A stretch of DNA of 64,000 nucleotides from Lasiosphaeris hirsuta (taxonomy: Eukaryota > Ascomycota > Sordariomycetes > Sordariales > Lasiosphaeriaceae). The position numbers and the translations under genes were made by a program. Location: assembly GCA_030549175.1 (NCBI GenBank), contig JAUKUA010000002.1, positions 6,448,001 to 6,512,000 of the forward strand. Reading direction: 5' to 3'. Below, piece by piece: positions 23,366 through 33,479 of the stretch. The notes beneath the pieces were generated by a model. That model had not been told where the DNA came from. It ran no database searches and saw only the letters and a program-made list of their open reading frames with translations. Position 1 is the first letter of the stretch, and every line of letters begins with the position of its first letter.

Positions 23366-23860
23366 TCAGTTGAACTCAAAGTCACGAATGGCCTGTGAGG
23401 TCTTGCTCCCCTTGGGGATCCGCCTTCTCTCAAACGAGAAGGAACTCTGAAGCTTCTCACTTTCACAGGTGGAGGCGTGCCCCGGGGGTGATGGTGAGTC
23501 ACTCAGACACTCATTCATCTCAGCCCACTTCACTTCTGGACTGCAAATCTCCGCTCTCAGCGAGGAGGGATCTACAAACTCAACCAACCGTGGCTGACTC
23601 GGCGAGTCGACCTTTCCACTCGCGACAGTTCCTTCTGTCTCCATGCCTAGCGAGCCGTGCAGGAAGTCCTCTGGGGCCGGGACATCAATCCTCAGCCCTC
23701 CTCGCTTCCCACCCCTGGCGCTGCCCCTGGCGTGGGGGCGAGGAATGTCGGCGACGGAGGCACGGGGCCCGACCTCTGAGCCGGTGGCACCTTGCGGCGG
23801 AACCTGGGATTCTCCGGCTGAAATGGGGCCCTGGGCCTGATTATGTGACTCGGGTGCCAT
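23366..23860 (-). CDS. Possible hypothetical protein, hydrophilic
   Basis: 164 aa from ATG 23860; the frame stays open upstream to 23917 without another ATG. The sequence is hydrophilic, rich in Pro, Ser, Glu and Gly, with no membrane segment and no domain recognised. Readable segments such as RIDVPAPEDFLHGSLGMETE look protein-like, but the plus strand also has a long open frame here, so this may be chance. It lies in the long gap between two secured genes. Confidence 0.3.
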   Translation of the reverse strand: MAPESHNQAQGPISAGESQVPPQGATGSEVGPRASVADIPRPHARGSARGGKRGGLRIDVPAPEDFLHGSLGMETEGTVASGKVDSPSQPRLVEFVDPSSLRAEICSPEVKWAEMNECLSDSPSPPGHASTCESEKLQSSFSFERRRIPKGSKTSQAIRDFEFN

Positions 23861-24774
23861 TTCGGCGCAGGGCTCACCTGCTGCGGGTATGGCGAGCTGG
23901 CCACGTCTTTTATCCAAGCCTGGTATTCACGGGAGAGCTATGCGAATGGAAGCGAGCTGACGGTGAGAGGCAGAGAGACCCCAATCAGGTAGGCTCTGCG
24001 CTTGACGGGTCAACACGCTGGATTTTAGGGAATGAGACTCTATTTATCGACATTGTCGCACATATTTCGTTTTTTTATTGTTTGGTGGCCAGGTCCTTTG
24101 GCCGTTGCCTTTGCTCAAGTACAGTGGCGATGCCGTTTTCTAGGCAAGGTATCAATTGGCCAACTGGAACAATGGGGCACATCACCATCCCAATGAGTTA
24201 TGACGTCGCGTCACTGCGCCAGACCATCAGTCCACAACCACCCACATGAGACAGACATCCTGGGGTAGCATTTCGCCATGTTGCCTGCCTGGGCGTGGTT
24301 GTTCTGACACAATGCTGACCTGGGCTGCGATGGAGCCCGGGGGCGGGAAGGGTGAATCCGCCGGGTCAAGGCCTGCCGCGTTCTTATTCCCCGACCCGTT
24401 TTTACCCAGATTGCCTGTGGCCGTTCATCTGTCGCCTTGCCCCTGAATAGAGCTTGTTCCCCCGCAGCCGTTGGTCAACCAAGCTCCAGCGCATCGGACT
24501 TCCCCAGAGGCGACTCAACATGTCAATATGGACGCGTACGGCGTCGTATTATGGCCCCAGCCTATAGAGAGCGACCAATTTCACATCGATTTCCCGGGAT
24601 GGCGGAATTCCACAGCCGTGGGATCCAGCTGCGATGGCCAAGGAAACCGAGAAACCAGCATGCCCGGCCGTGAGCATGTCTGGGCAGGGTGGCATAAAAC
24701 CTGGAAAGCTCCCCCCTTTACTGCGAGTGGTAGTAGCAGGCCAGCCAGACGCTTCGATCTGACCACCAACCATC
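23861..24774. other. Intergenic, promoter side of the CDH-type cytochrome gene
   Basis: No convincing gene. Open frames on both strands near 24400-24770 overlap the following gene's 5' flank and are not protein-like. Confidence 0.45.
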
Positions 24775-26217
24775 ATGCTGGGAGCGACACACCTCGGGCT
24801 GCTTGCCCTCGCGGCATCGGTCAGCGCCGCCAGCGCTGTGGAGGAGAGACAGACCATCACGGCCAAGTTCTGCCCCCAGGGGACGTCCATTTGCTTTTCC
24901 GAGTACAAGGTGGCCAGCCACGACATCACGTTCCGGATTGCCATCCCGGAGACGGCGGCCGCGCCGTTTGATGTCCTGCTGCAGATTGTGGCCCCCGTGG
25001 CCGTGGGGTGGGCGGGTCTGGCCTGGGGAGGCAAGATGACGGCCAACCCCCTGACGGTGGGCTGGGCGAGCGGCAAGGGGGCCATCGTGAGCTCGCGCTG
25101 GGCGACGTAAGTCCGAGTTCCTAGCTGGTGATGTCCCTTGTTTTTTTTTTTTTTCCAGGTGCTAACACGGGACTTTGACAGCGCCCGCAGCTCGCCCGGT
25201 GCATACACGGGAGCGACGTACACGGTCCTGCCGACCACGGCCGTCAACGCTACGCACTGGCAGCTCGACGTGCTCGCCAGGGGCGTCAGCCAGTGGACGG
25301 GGGGCTCGCTGAACCCCAACGGCGCCGTCAACTTCGCCTGGGCCAAGGGCAGCCGGGCCGTGACCACACCGGCCAGCAACACCAGCGCCTTCTCGTACCA
25401 CGACGACCGGGGCACCTTCTCGCACGACCTCAGCGCCGCCAAGATCCCCAAGGGCGTGTTCGACGCCGTCGCCTACGACCTGGGCAACACGGCGCCCGCG
25501 CCACCGTCCTCCTCCGCCGCCCCGCCCGTGCCCACCACGGCCGCCACCGTCGTCGTGACGACCTCGGTGCTGACCCTCCCGGGCCCCTCGCTGCCCGCCA
25601 CCACCGGCCTGACCCTGCTCCCGCCCATCTCGCAGCCGCCACTGCCCACCACCGGCCTGACCCTGCTCCCGCCCATCTCGCAGCCGCCGCTACCCACCAG
25701 CGGCCCCGGCGTGGTCCTCACGAGCGTCGTGACCCTGCCGGCGCCCGTGCTGCCCACCGCGACGCTGCCGAACCCGCCCCTCACGCCGACGACCATCGCC
25801 ACCCCGACCGTAGCGGTCCCGCCCGCGCCCATCGTCACCTCGTCGGCCACGCGCGTCCGCACCACCTCCCGCCCCATCCCGACCTTTATCACCGGCGGCG
25901 GGCCTGAGACTACGTTTGTGGTTGTTACGTCCAAGATCCCGAGCGTCCCGCGCCCGTCGGGCGTGAGCACGACGAGCGTTGCGGTGCCCCCCAAGATCAC
26001 ACCGCCTATTCCGCCTATCACTACTATTAAACCGCCTACTGTGACGCCGGTGCCGGCCGTGCCCGGTGGGGTTTGGCCCCCGTGGAGGGGGAAGGGGAAG
26101 GGGAAGGGGAAGGGCAAGTGGTGGCCAAAGGGGAGGAGGGGGGATGAGGCGTTCCCCCTGGGGTTTAGGCTGGGAGCATATTCTGCATCTTGTTTTTTAA
26201 GAGTTTGCGGTAGATGA
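24775..26217 (+). CDS. Secreted cytochrome (cellobiose-dehydrogenase-type DOMON) protein without flavin domain
   Basis: 455 aa from exons 24775-25106 and 25182-26217. A signal peptide (about residues 1-20) precedes a b-type cytochrome domain like that of cellobiose dehydrogenase. The Met of LAWGGKMTANPLTVGW corresponds to the axial heme Met, and the His of SAFSYHDDRGTFSHDL is the likely second ligand. CDH carries a GMC flavoprotein domain after this; here it is replaced by a Ser/Thr/Pro-rich linker with two tandem 16-residue units (TTGLTLLPPISQPPLP, 25603-25698) and a basic GKGKGKGK tail. The domain may deliver or accept electrons extracellularly, for example with lytic polysaccharide monooxygenases, but that is inference. 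The intron's acceptor was placed at 25181; an earlier CCAG after the T-run would create a stop. Confidence 0.85.
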
Positions 26218-26529
26218 TTGGGAATAAACTTAAACTTGTTTCGTCTTCGCGAAATCATTGCCTCTTTCTTGCTTGTTGAACCCCGGAGGGAGCGGTGAAC
26301 TGCTCCCACCTCAGGCCGTCTTGGAGCACCCAAGTGGTCGGGTCTTTTGGCTAGGTCAGCAGCTGGTGTGCATTTTGTTGGTTTGTCATTCACGGCCGCT
26401 TGCTCCGCCCCAAGTCTGCCTGCGGGGTGTTGTCGATAGGCAGTCAGTCACCTCTTGGGCCGTCCCCGCATGCGTGATTTTCTGAGCTCTCCATTTCCCC
26501 TCTGCAACTCCACCAGTATCTCCGGTGGC
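26218..26529. other. Short intergenic region
   Basis: Three hundred bases between the cytochrome gene and the HET relic; nothing recognised beyond a possible 3' untranslated region. Confidence 0.4.
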
Positions 26530-27260
26530 ATGATGGAATCTCGCACTTCCCAGTCGACGGCTCCGACTCTGCCGTCGACCGGCGGCATTTTCGGCCGACC
26601 AAGGCTCAACCTCGAGAAAAACGAGATTCGAGTGATGACTTTGCGCCCCGGAAGGTGGGCGGATTCGTTACGCACCGTCCAGCTGGACTTGGAGGATCGG
26701 CCACACTATGAGGCGCTTTCATATATGCCTGGGGAGACCCAAACGTTTTGCTGCCAGATGTTTCTGTTGGAGGTAAATGTACCCCTCCATTAGCCTCCTG
26801 CTAATGTGCGCCACTAGTATGTGCCACTAGTGTGTGCGCTAGCCAGCCCACCATCTGCGCCTTCAGGATCTGCAGATCCAGGCCTTCCTTTCCCCTTCAA
26901 TAGCAACAATCAAGGCTGTTTGACACGCTTTTGCTTGCATGTGTGTTTGTAACGCCCAATAGTTTCTAGATAACCGGGTTAGCCGAGTCACGGCTAACCT
27001 CGAGGCGGCTTTCGACGGCCTCGATATCCGGCCCGGGATCGCCAACTCTGGGTCGATGCTCTGTATATAAACCAGACGGAAGATACTGAGAAAAACACAC
27101 CAAGTAAACTTGATGAGTGCCATCTACTCGAGAACAGAGGAAGGGCTTTGATGGCTAGGCTTGGGGACTGTATTAATAGAGACTTCTGATTGGCTGGTAT
27201 ACTTTGTCAAAAGTGGGGAGGCCCGGGCACCAAACCATGTCTACCCAATCACCTGAGTTA
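26530..27260 (+). pseudogene. HET-domain (heterokaryon incompatibility) gene relic, interrupted
   Basis: The 5' part from ATG 26530 matches the opening of a HET domain: EIRVMTLRPGRW, then YEALSYMPG where an intact domain would read ALSYxWG. Homology stops near 26785 and resumes at about 26988 with VTANLEAAFDGLD, followed in shifting frames by a WVDAL(C/Y)INQ-like signature (about 27050-27080), HQVNLMSAIYSRTEEGL and a WLG segment. The about 200 bp in between contain CCACTAGT motifs seen near other insertions in this window and no coding sequence. No donor/acceptor pair bridges the gap in frame, so an insertion plus frameshifts is more likely than an intron. The 3' half of a normal HET gene is missing. 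Confidence 0.75.
26785..26987. repeat. Probable insertion inside the HET relic
   Basis: Sequence separating the two halves of the HET homology. It carries two GCCACTAGT copies and a CAGCCCACCATCTG motif. Similar strings occur at about 35380-35425, inside the broken NACHT-ankyrin gene, suggesting related mobile sequence. Terminal repeats were not proved. Confidence 0.4.
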
Positions 27261-27349
27261 GGTACCGTTAAAGGCACGTTAAAAAATTCCCACAAGCAAA
27301 AGGCAGAATACAAACCGCCCCGCAATATCCTGAAACTCCCCATTCCAGA

Positions 27350-29399
27350 ATGTCTGTCTGCGATCTCTGCCAATCTGTAGCCCTCTGGGCTTCAATATCC
27401 CAAAAAAGCAGAGCGAACTCAGCATCGAACTTCTGCCGTCCACCAAGACTTGGGAAGGGTCAGACGGTCAACCATCACCTCGACATAACCGCCCTCGTTG
27501 CATCCTCGAGTGCTTGTCGCGTTTGTGGAATTCTATCCTCGGCAAAGGCTCTCCAGGACTACCAGCACTGTGCAGTCAAGCTTGTCGAAACTAGATCAGC
27601 GCGCTCGCTCGTGACGGTTCTTGAATTGGAGTTGTGGGAGAACACAGAGGTCGAGGATCCGGGGTACTCGCCCTTCCATCGCGAAGACGACCCCAGGATT
27701 GGGATATGCGGTAGCACGAGTTAGTGTGGGCACTTCAGCCTCCGCGGCACCAGCTGACACCATGTACTTTACAGATATCTTAGCTGCCAGGGCCGTGTGG
27801 AACAAGACGTCTCCCGTTTTTGCAGAGAGAGTCCAGGTTATCAACGACTGGCTTGAGCACTGCTTCAGGGAGCACCCGACATGCGGCGGCACAGCCCAAA
27901 CAACCTACCCTGCCCGCTTCCTCGATCTAGGCACGGATGGCGATGCCCCCGCTAGCCTCGTACGTTCGGCCCAGATAGGGGGGTTGCTCTCTCCCGTTCG
28001 GTATGTGGCCCTCAGCCATTGCTGGGGTTCATCGGCCAAGCCGCCGTTGAAGACGACCAAAGCGAACCTCATCAGCCACATGCAAGAGATCCCGACCGCC
28101 GCCCTTTCTCGCACCTTTACAGATGCAATTCAAGCCACGAGAGCGCTCGGGATACGATATTTGTGGATCGATTCACTGTGCATAATCCAGGACGACGGTG
28201 CGGACTGGACAGCCGAGGCCGCCAAGATGGCTGGCGTTTACCAAGGAAGCTATTTCACTATTGCAGCCACGTCATCTCCGAACGGCGATGGCGGCCTCTA
28301 CCTCGACGCCGTGAACCCAGAGGCCTTGGTTCATGTGAGATTTGACGGACGAGCCCAAGAGGGGGTCGAGGCCTGCTCAATCCGATACCCCGTCGCTTCA
28401 CCCCAGGTGATCTGGGACGCCCCCCTGAGCGGGAGAGCATGGGTGCTTCAGGAGCAGGTCCTCTCGGCACGTCTCATCCACTTTACAGAACATCAAATGT
28501 ACTACCAGTGCCATGCCGGAGTAGAGTCGGAGGACGGGACGGTGAAATACCCGGATACCTCCAGTCTCCGAGCTCACCCGTTCCGGGGAAGCGGGACGCG
28601 AGACATGAGCACGCCGGCCCGAGCCGTCGGGACCTGGTGGTCCTGGGTGACGGAGTATTCATCCCGCCTCTTGACCTTTGACTCGGACAGAATGGCCGCC
28701 ATTGCCGGCTTGGTCAGGTACTACCAAGACGCCACCGGCTGGATGCCGGTTCTCGGCTGCTGGGAGGAGACTTTGTGGTACGATCTCGGCTGGAACGTTG
28801 AGTTTGACGTCCGCAGCCAGAACCTGACGGATTGCCGCATTCCAAACCAGTAAGAGATTTTGTCCCAGCCTGGAAAGCTTAACACGTATGGCTAACCCAT
28901 TCCGAGCACCCCTACGTGGTCATGGCTATCCGTCCGCCCTTCGATCCAACTGACGTCGGCGACGAATCTCCGTACCCTCGAGGATTACCACCGGAAGCTG
29001 AGCCTCGTGAGCCGGCATGTCGAGTGGGAAGGGGTGCCATTCACGTCCAAGCTTGTCAGTTCCCAGCTCGTTGTTCTGGCCTTGTTGAAGCCGCTCAGCA
29101 TGCCGCTGCCTCCCCCGAGAGGCAAAAATCCCCTGAGATTGGACTTTAAGTCCCACTGGGACGAGTTTCTGTCTGTTTCCATCTTCCTCGACCAGCTGGT
29201 GGATGAACAGGAGCGCGAGAACGCGTTGCTCCTCCATCTCTTTTCGAATGCATCTTGTCACTTTTGCGTGGTGGTGACGAAGGAGGGGAGCGATGTGGAG
29301 CCCCGATACCGACGGCTTGGATCGGGGAGTATCGATCATCCAAAGGGCCACGTCGGATTTTTTCACAATGTGGTATGGGAACGGGTCACATTGGTTTAG
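27350..29399 (+). CDS. HET-domain (heterokaryon incompatibility) protein, one frameshift
   Basis: HET domains act in fungal allorecognition cell death. The protein starts at ATG 27350 (MSVCDLCQSVAL) and carries the usual N-terminal Cys-x2-Cys-type region before the HET core. The core has YVALSHCWG, RYLWIDSLCIIQDD and AWVLQEQVLSARLIHF. A 57-bp intron (28850-28906, GTAAGA donor, GCTAAC branch) joins to the PTWSWLSV segment and a C-terminal half ending at 29399. Near 27701-27703 the frame must skip one base (GGG where GG would give RIGYAVARV). No intron of suitable length restores it, so the gene is either a recent pseudogene or carries a sequencing error. The core itself is intact, including all three HET signature blocks. 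Confidence 0.8.
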
Positions 29400-31850
29400 G
29401 GACTTGATCTAAAAGGGGGAGACGTGTCACATTTGCCCTTCCGGATTGGAAAAATGGCGTGGGAATTTGACACTGATAACAAACTTATCGCCGACCAAGC
29501 CGCAAGCCACGCTCGTTCAGCCCAAAGCCACACACGTTCGGCACAAAGCCACGACCCAAGTCCGATACCGAGCTTCCGAACAAACCACAGCCTCAGCGAC
29601 CGAATCAGTTCATGGAACGAATCGCTGCTGGTGGCGATGCTTTGGTAAATGAAGTGATGGGCGCCGTGATGTCTTTCTCAGGTTTCGGACAGGGCTGATG
29701 CCGATGTCAGGTCATTTTTTTTTGGGGGGGGTTGAGGGGGGAAGGGTGACACCCGACTCTTTTGACTGGAATGTGGCGTGAACGGGCCGTTTGTGCCGGG
29801 AGGGGGTGATGGCGTTCTGTGGGTAGGACTCGGAGCCAGGGTGTATGTCGTTGTGTGGACGGTTTTGCAGTTGCAAAGCTCTGGGTTCAGAGCTCCAAGT
29901 CGGGCTCAAAAGAGTTTACTCATATCCAAACCTATATGATTCTGGTAGTCACGGTATATGGCATAGGTAATATCTTCCGTCGATAGTATCTGCATCCCGC
30001 AACGGGTCGACCCCAACTTGCCCAAAATGCCGTGGCCCAGACGCATGGGATCGGATCGGGGAGTGGTGGACAGCACCTGCACTCTAGCAGAGCCGCTCCC
30101 TGGCACATTGGGCCGCGTTTGGTTCGATTTGCCACCCCATACAAAATGAATAAACCGTCACTAGAACTAACACTTTTTCCGGCCTCAGAGCGACGAAAAA
30201 AGGGTCAACCTCAACCCCCCTAGCAAGCCACTGAGGAGAACCTTGTGCCCCCCCTGGGAAAGCTTAAAAAGTGCCACTAGTTAGATCACCTCTGGCTGTC
30301 GGCGTTCTGAGCTGTGATTTTCACTACTTTCATGGATCTACAGGGTACTACCTACTAAAATATAGCGCACTTGACCACCCGCCTGGCCACCACCCACCCG
30401 CGCGACAATAGCCCGCGCGGTAACACACCACGTGCCACCTACCCACACACTTTCCAACATACCGCCCACTGGAATATGACACACCTGGTAACGCAATTCA
30501 TGGCCTACCCCCCGGCCGGGAGGTTACGCTGTAAGATTTTGGCCTGGTAGTGGTGGCGGTGGGAGGTATCGTGAGGTTGTTGTTTGTGGTGAAAGTTGCG
30601 AAGAAGGCTTCGGGCTGTGTGGGCTGCACACTTTGTGCGGAGGTGCCCGTGCAGGCCTGGAGGGTGGAGATGTAAGTGGCTGCAGTACAAAACAAGGCTC
30701 CTTGCGCAGTGGGTCCTGCATTTTGTCCCCTCTCAAATGGCCTTTTTTGAAAACAGCCACTCGAACCAAACGCAGCCCTTGACCTATTTCGGTGGCGCTG
30801 ATGTGCGCAGAACGTGATGGCTGCGGCAGTTCTCACCAGTGTCTTGGGGAAACACACCGGGCACACGCGCGCAGACCCAGCACAAGACCCCATGCCGCCT
30901 TGGCGCCGAACTAGATCCTAGCCAGGTTGGCGGCGGCCTCGAAGCCCTACGCGGCACCAACTCGCCTTGGCTTCGGGGCTCCTTTCCAAGGGTAGCATCA
31001 GCACCTGCAGACCACCTGCAGACCACCTGCAGACCACCTGCAAACTCCCCTCGCTGTCACGACTGAAAATCCTGTCGACCTAGGGATGTGTGCCATCTTG
31101 AGATTCGGGGGTCTCTGAGAATCCAGTCGCAACTTGCAAGCAGCTTGGCTTGCGAGGGCTGGCTGCTTTGGCGAGACTAATAGGATCACTAACCTGGGAG
31201 ACTGTGCGTTTTTGCTAGCTCCGCTCCGAAGCGAGACTGGCATGCAGATCACCCCAGACACAGGGCTCGAGCGGAGTTAACGTCACTAATTACGCGTTCA
31301 AGAAGTGTCTTTGCTTCGTTGGGCAATGCTTGCAGCGAAGAACTGACCTAGATTGAGGAATCATGTACTGATATCCCAACAACAGCAAGGTATTATTAGT
31401 TCTGCGCTATTCACCTTGCGACAGAACAACTGGATATTTGGGGTGTCTTGCCTTGGGTGAAATGGCCGAGTGGCTATTCACGTCGGCCCTTCGTCGTGCC
31501 CCGGAGCTAGAGATTTAGGGGATATGAGGCGCGAATCCCTCACATCCAATGTTTTTGAGGAGACTGGGGGGGAGTCCCGACTGTGGCCCAACCAACCCCT
31601 TGTGCCCTTGCATGGTGTGCCCTGGCCCGATGATTCTTTGGATACGGAATTCGTTCCGTACCCCGGCGCGACCACATCCTTGCTGGCGTCGTCTCCAGCG
31701 AATTGTCCCTCTCCTTGACACACGCAGCCGCAACTGAACTTACCCCAACTTATATACTTTGGTTTTGCAGCTTGAAGTTGGTCTTCACTATGGCCACCCT
31801 CTCTCTGATGCTCGACCGCGACATTCGAACTGATCAAATGCCGGCCAGCG
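29400..31850. other. Gene-poor region containing a MITE-like element and a minisatellite
   Basis: No convincing gene. Imperfect repeats of a GCCACRCACGTTC-like unit occur near 29510-29560. The TIR-bounded element is listed separately. Four tandem copies of GACCACCTGCA lie at about 31006-31043. The last 100 bp form the upstream region of the receptor gene. Confidence 0.5.
30110..30778. mobile_element. MITE-like element, 18-bp terminal inverted repeats
   Basis: The left end at 30110-30127 reads GGGCCGCGTTTGGTTCGA; the right end at 30761-30778 is its reverse complement with one mismatch (GGGCTGCG on the complement). The element is 669 bp with no transposase-like frame, so it would be non-autonomous. 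The GGGC-N-GTTTGGTT type of end resembles termini of PIF/Harbinger- or hAT-related elements. Only TT is shared at the two flanks, so a target-site duplication is not established. Confidence 0.6.
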
Positions 31851-33123
31851 ATGGCCGCTGTCCCTGACGGCGCCCCGGGCCCCGACGACTCTCAGGCCCC
31901 GCTGTTGATTGGACTGACAACCTTCCTCCATGTCGTCTCTCTGTCGCTGTTTGGGGCCCGCATGTGGACTCGCACAATGCCGAGATATCGCTTGGGGCTT
32001 GACGACTACTTCCTTATGGCCGCCGTGGTAAGATGGCCGAGCCCCTCCCCCCCCCCCCCCCCCCTTTCCCATGAACACGCCCCGGGCGGTCCACTAACAT
32101 CTCCCGAGGTTCTGGACATGGTGAGCTGGATCTTGCTGCTCATGGGCATCCACTACGGCGTCGGCCGCCACAACTTCTACGTGTCGGACGAAGACGAGAT
32201 CCTTGCTGAGAAGTATCTCTTCCTCACGCAGCCGCCGTACCCGTGGGCACTCGCTTTCGCCAAGATGAGCATCGCCTGGATGCTGATCCGGCTCCGCCGC
32301 GAGGAGCGCATATGGGTGACGGTCATGGCGGCGACGATGGTCATCGCGGCCGGCATCGGCGTCAGCGCCAACTCGTTCCAGCTGTCGCTGTGCCACCCGC
32401 TCTGGGCCGTGTGGGACCACAGCAACCCCGACGCCGTGTGCATGGATCTCCACGTCGCGCGCACCTCCATCAACGTCCACGCCGGCCTCACCATCACCAC
32501 CGACGTCATCCTCAGCCTGGCGCCCATCACCTTCATCGTCAAGATGAAGCAGCCGCTGCGCGAGAAGTTTGTCTTGGCCTTCGTCATGGGCCTCGGGCTC
32601 GTCGCGAGCGCCGCCTCTATCACCAAGACCTTTATGACCAAGAACTATGGCATCGCGGGCGACACGCTGAGGGACAGCGTCGGCATCACCATCTGGAGCA
32701 TTCTCGAGATGCAGCTTGCGTAGGCCCTCTAGCCCCCCCCCCCCCCCCCCGGGTCCCAGCCATGTCCGATACCAACTAACACACCCCAGCATCACAGCAA
32801 GCTGCATCCCCACACTGCGCCAACTCTTCGAGAGGATCCTCCGACGTCTCGGTCTCCTGGGCTCCACGCCCTACAACCACAGTCTCTCGTACTTTCGCGA
32901 CGGATACATGGTGCAGGACGATGGCGGCCCCCACCAGCACCCGGACGAACACAGCCACGACCTTGACACGATGCGTCGCTCGGACAATGTCGAACGCCGT
33001 AGGGTTCCAGCTGATACCGAGAGTCTGGGGAGCGAGATGCCCATCGTCGCGAAGCCGAGTCGAGTGCACCAGGGTGAGTCCGGACATGGGGATGGAGAGA
33101 GGGGGTCTATAGCCGGGGAATAG
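31851..33123 (+). CDS. Rhodopsin-domain (PTH11-like) integral membrane receptor-like protein
   Basis: 373 aa from exons 31851-32027, 32109-32719 and 32790-33123. Seven hydrophobic segments can be traced. LGLDDYFLMAAVVLDM spans the first intron and is the family landmark after TM1/2. A conserved region around SLCHPLWAVWD and a DVILSLAP...FIVKMKQP block follow, and a charged cytoplasmic tail of about 100 aa closes the protein. This is the large fungal rhodopsin-domain/PTH11-like group; the founding member senses surface cues in Magnaporthe, but the ligand here is unknown. Both introns contain an 18-C run soon after the donor (32047-32064 and 32733-32750). The second splice joins EMQL-AITASCIP, keeping frame. 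All segments look intact, unlike its relic at 46 kb. Confidence 0.85.
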
Positions 33124-33479
33124 GGGGGAGGAGTGTTTGGCTCAAAGTACTTGAGTCCAACTAATGCCGGCATGACCGTCATGAAGGGGAATGAAACGGC
33201 GCAATTTGGCTACTAATTATTGGGAAATTGGGAACGACTTGGCCTGAGCAATATCCAAGGACATTCCTATCGGAGAGGAGCTTGTACATATTGAGAGACG
33301 GGAGCTGCCGAGAAGTCCTGTCTGTTCGCTCTCCCGGTCCTAATTCTCCTTTGCCACTGTCGAAAACACCAGCCGAGCAGAAACAACGATCCCTTGCCAT
33401 CGCTTCCTCCTTTATTAGGCCAGTCGTATCGCACGAGAAATGGAACTATCTCCCATTTCTTCCAACTCAGATACCTACA
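33124..33479. other. Short intergenic region
   Basis: Between the receptor gene and the decayed ankyrin gene on the other strand; no feature recognised. Confidence 0.4.

Noticed and set aside
26773..26983. Large intron in the HET relic (GTAAAT donor, TTAG acceptor)
   Set aside because: The phases do not match; joining gives a wrong frame, and later frameshifts show the gene is broken anyway.
30498..30893. 131-codon minus-strand frame with a CFEM-like string of Cys and Thr
   Set aside because: Too few Cys for CFEM and it overlaps the TIR-bounded element.
31006..31043. Short tandem repeats as a CRISPR array
   Set aside because: Units are contiguous without spacers and the genome is eukaryotic.
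32028..32108. Reading through the first intron of the rhodopsin-type gene (frame stays open)
   Set aside because: The 81-bp segment has standard splice signals and would insert a Pro-rich stretch into a membrane segment.
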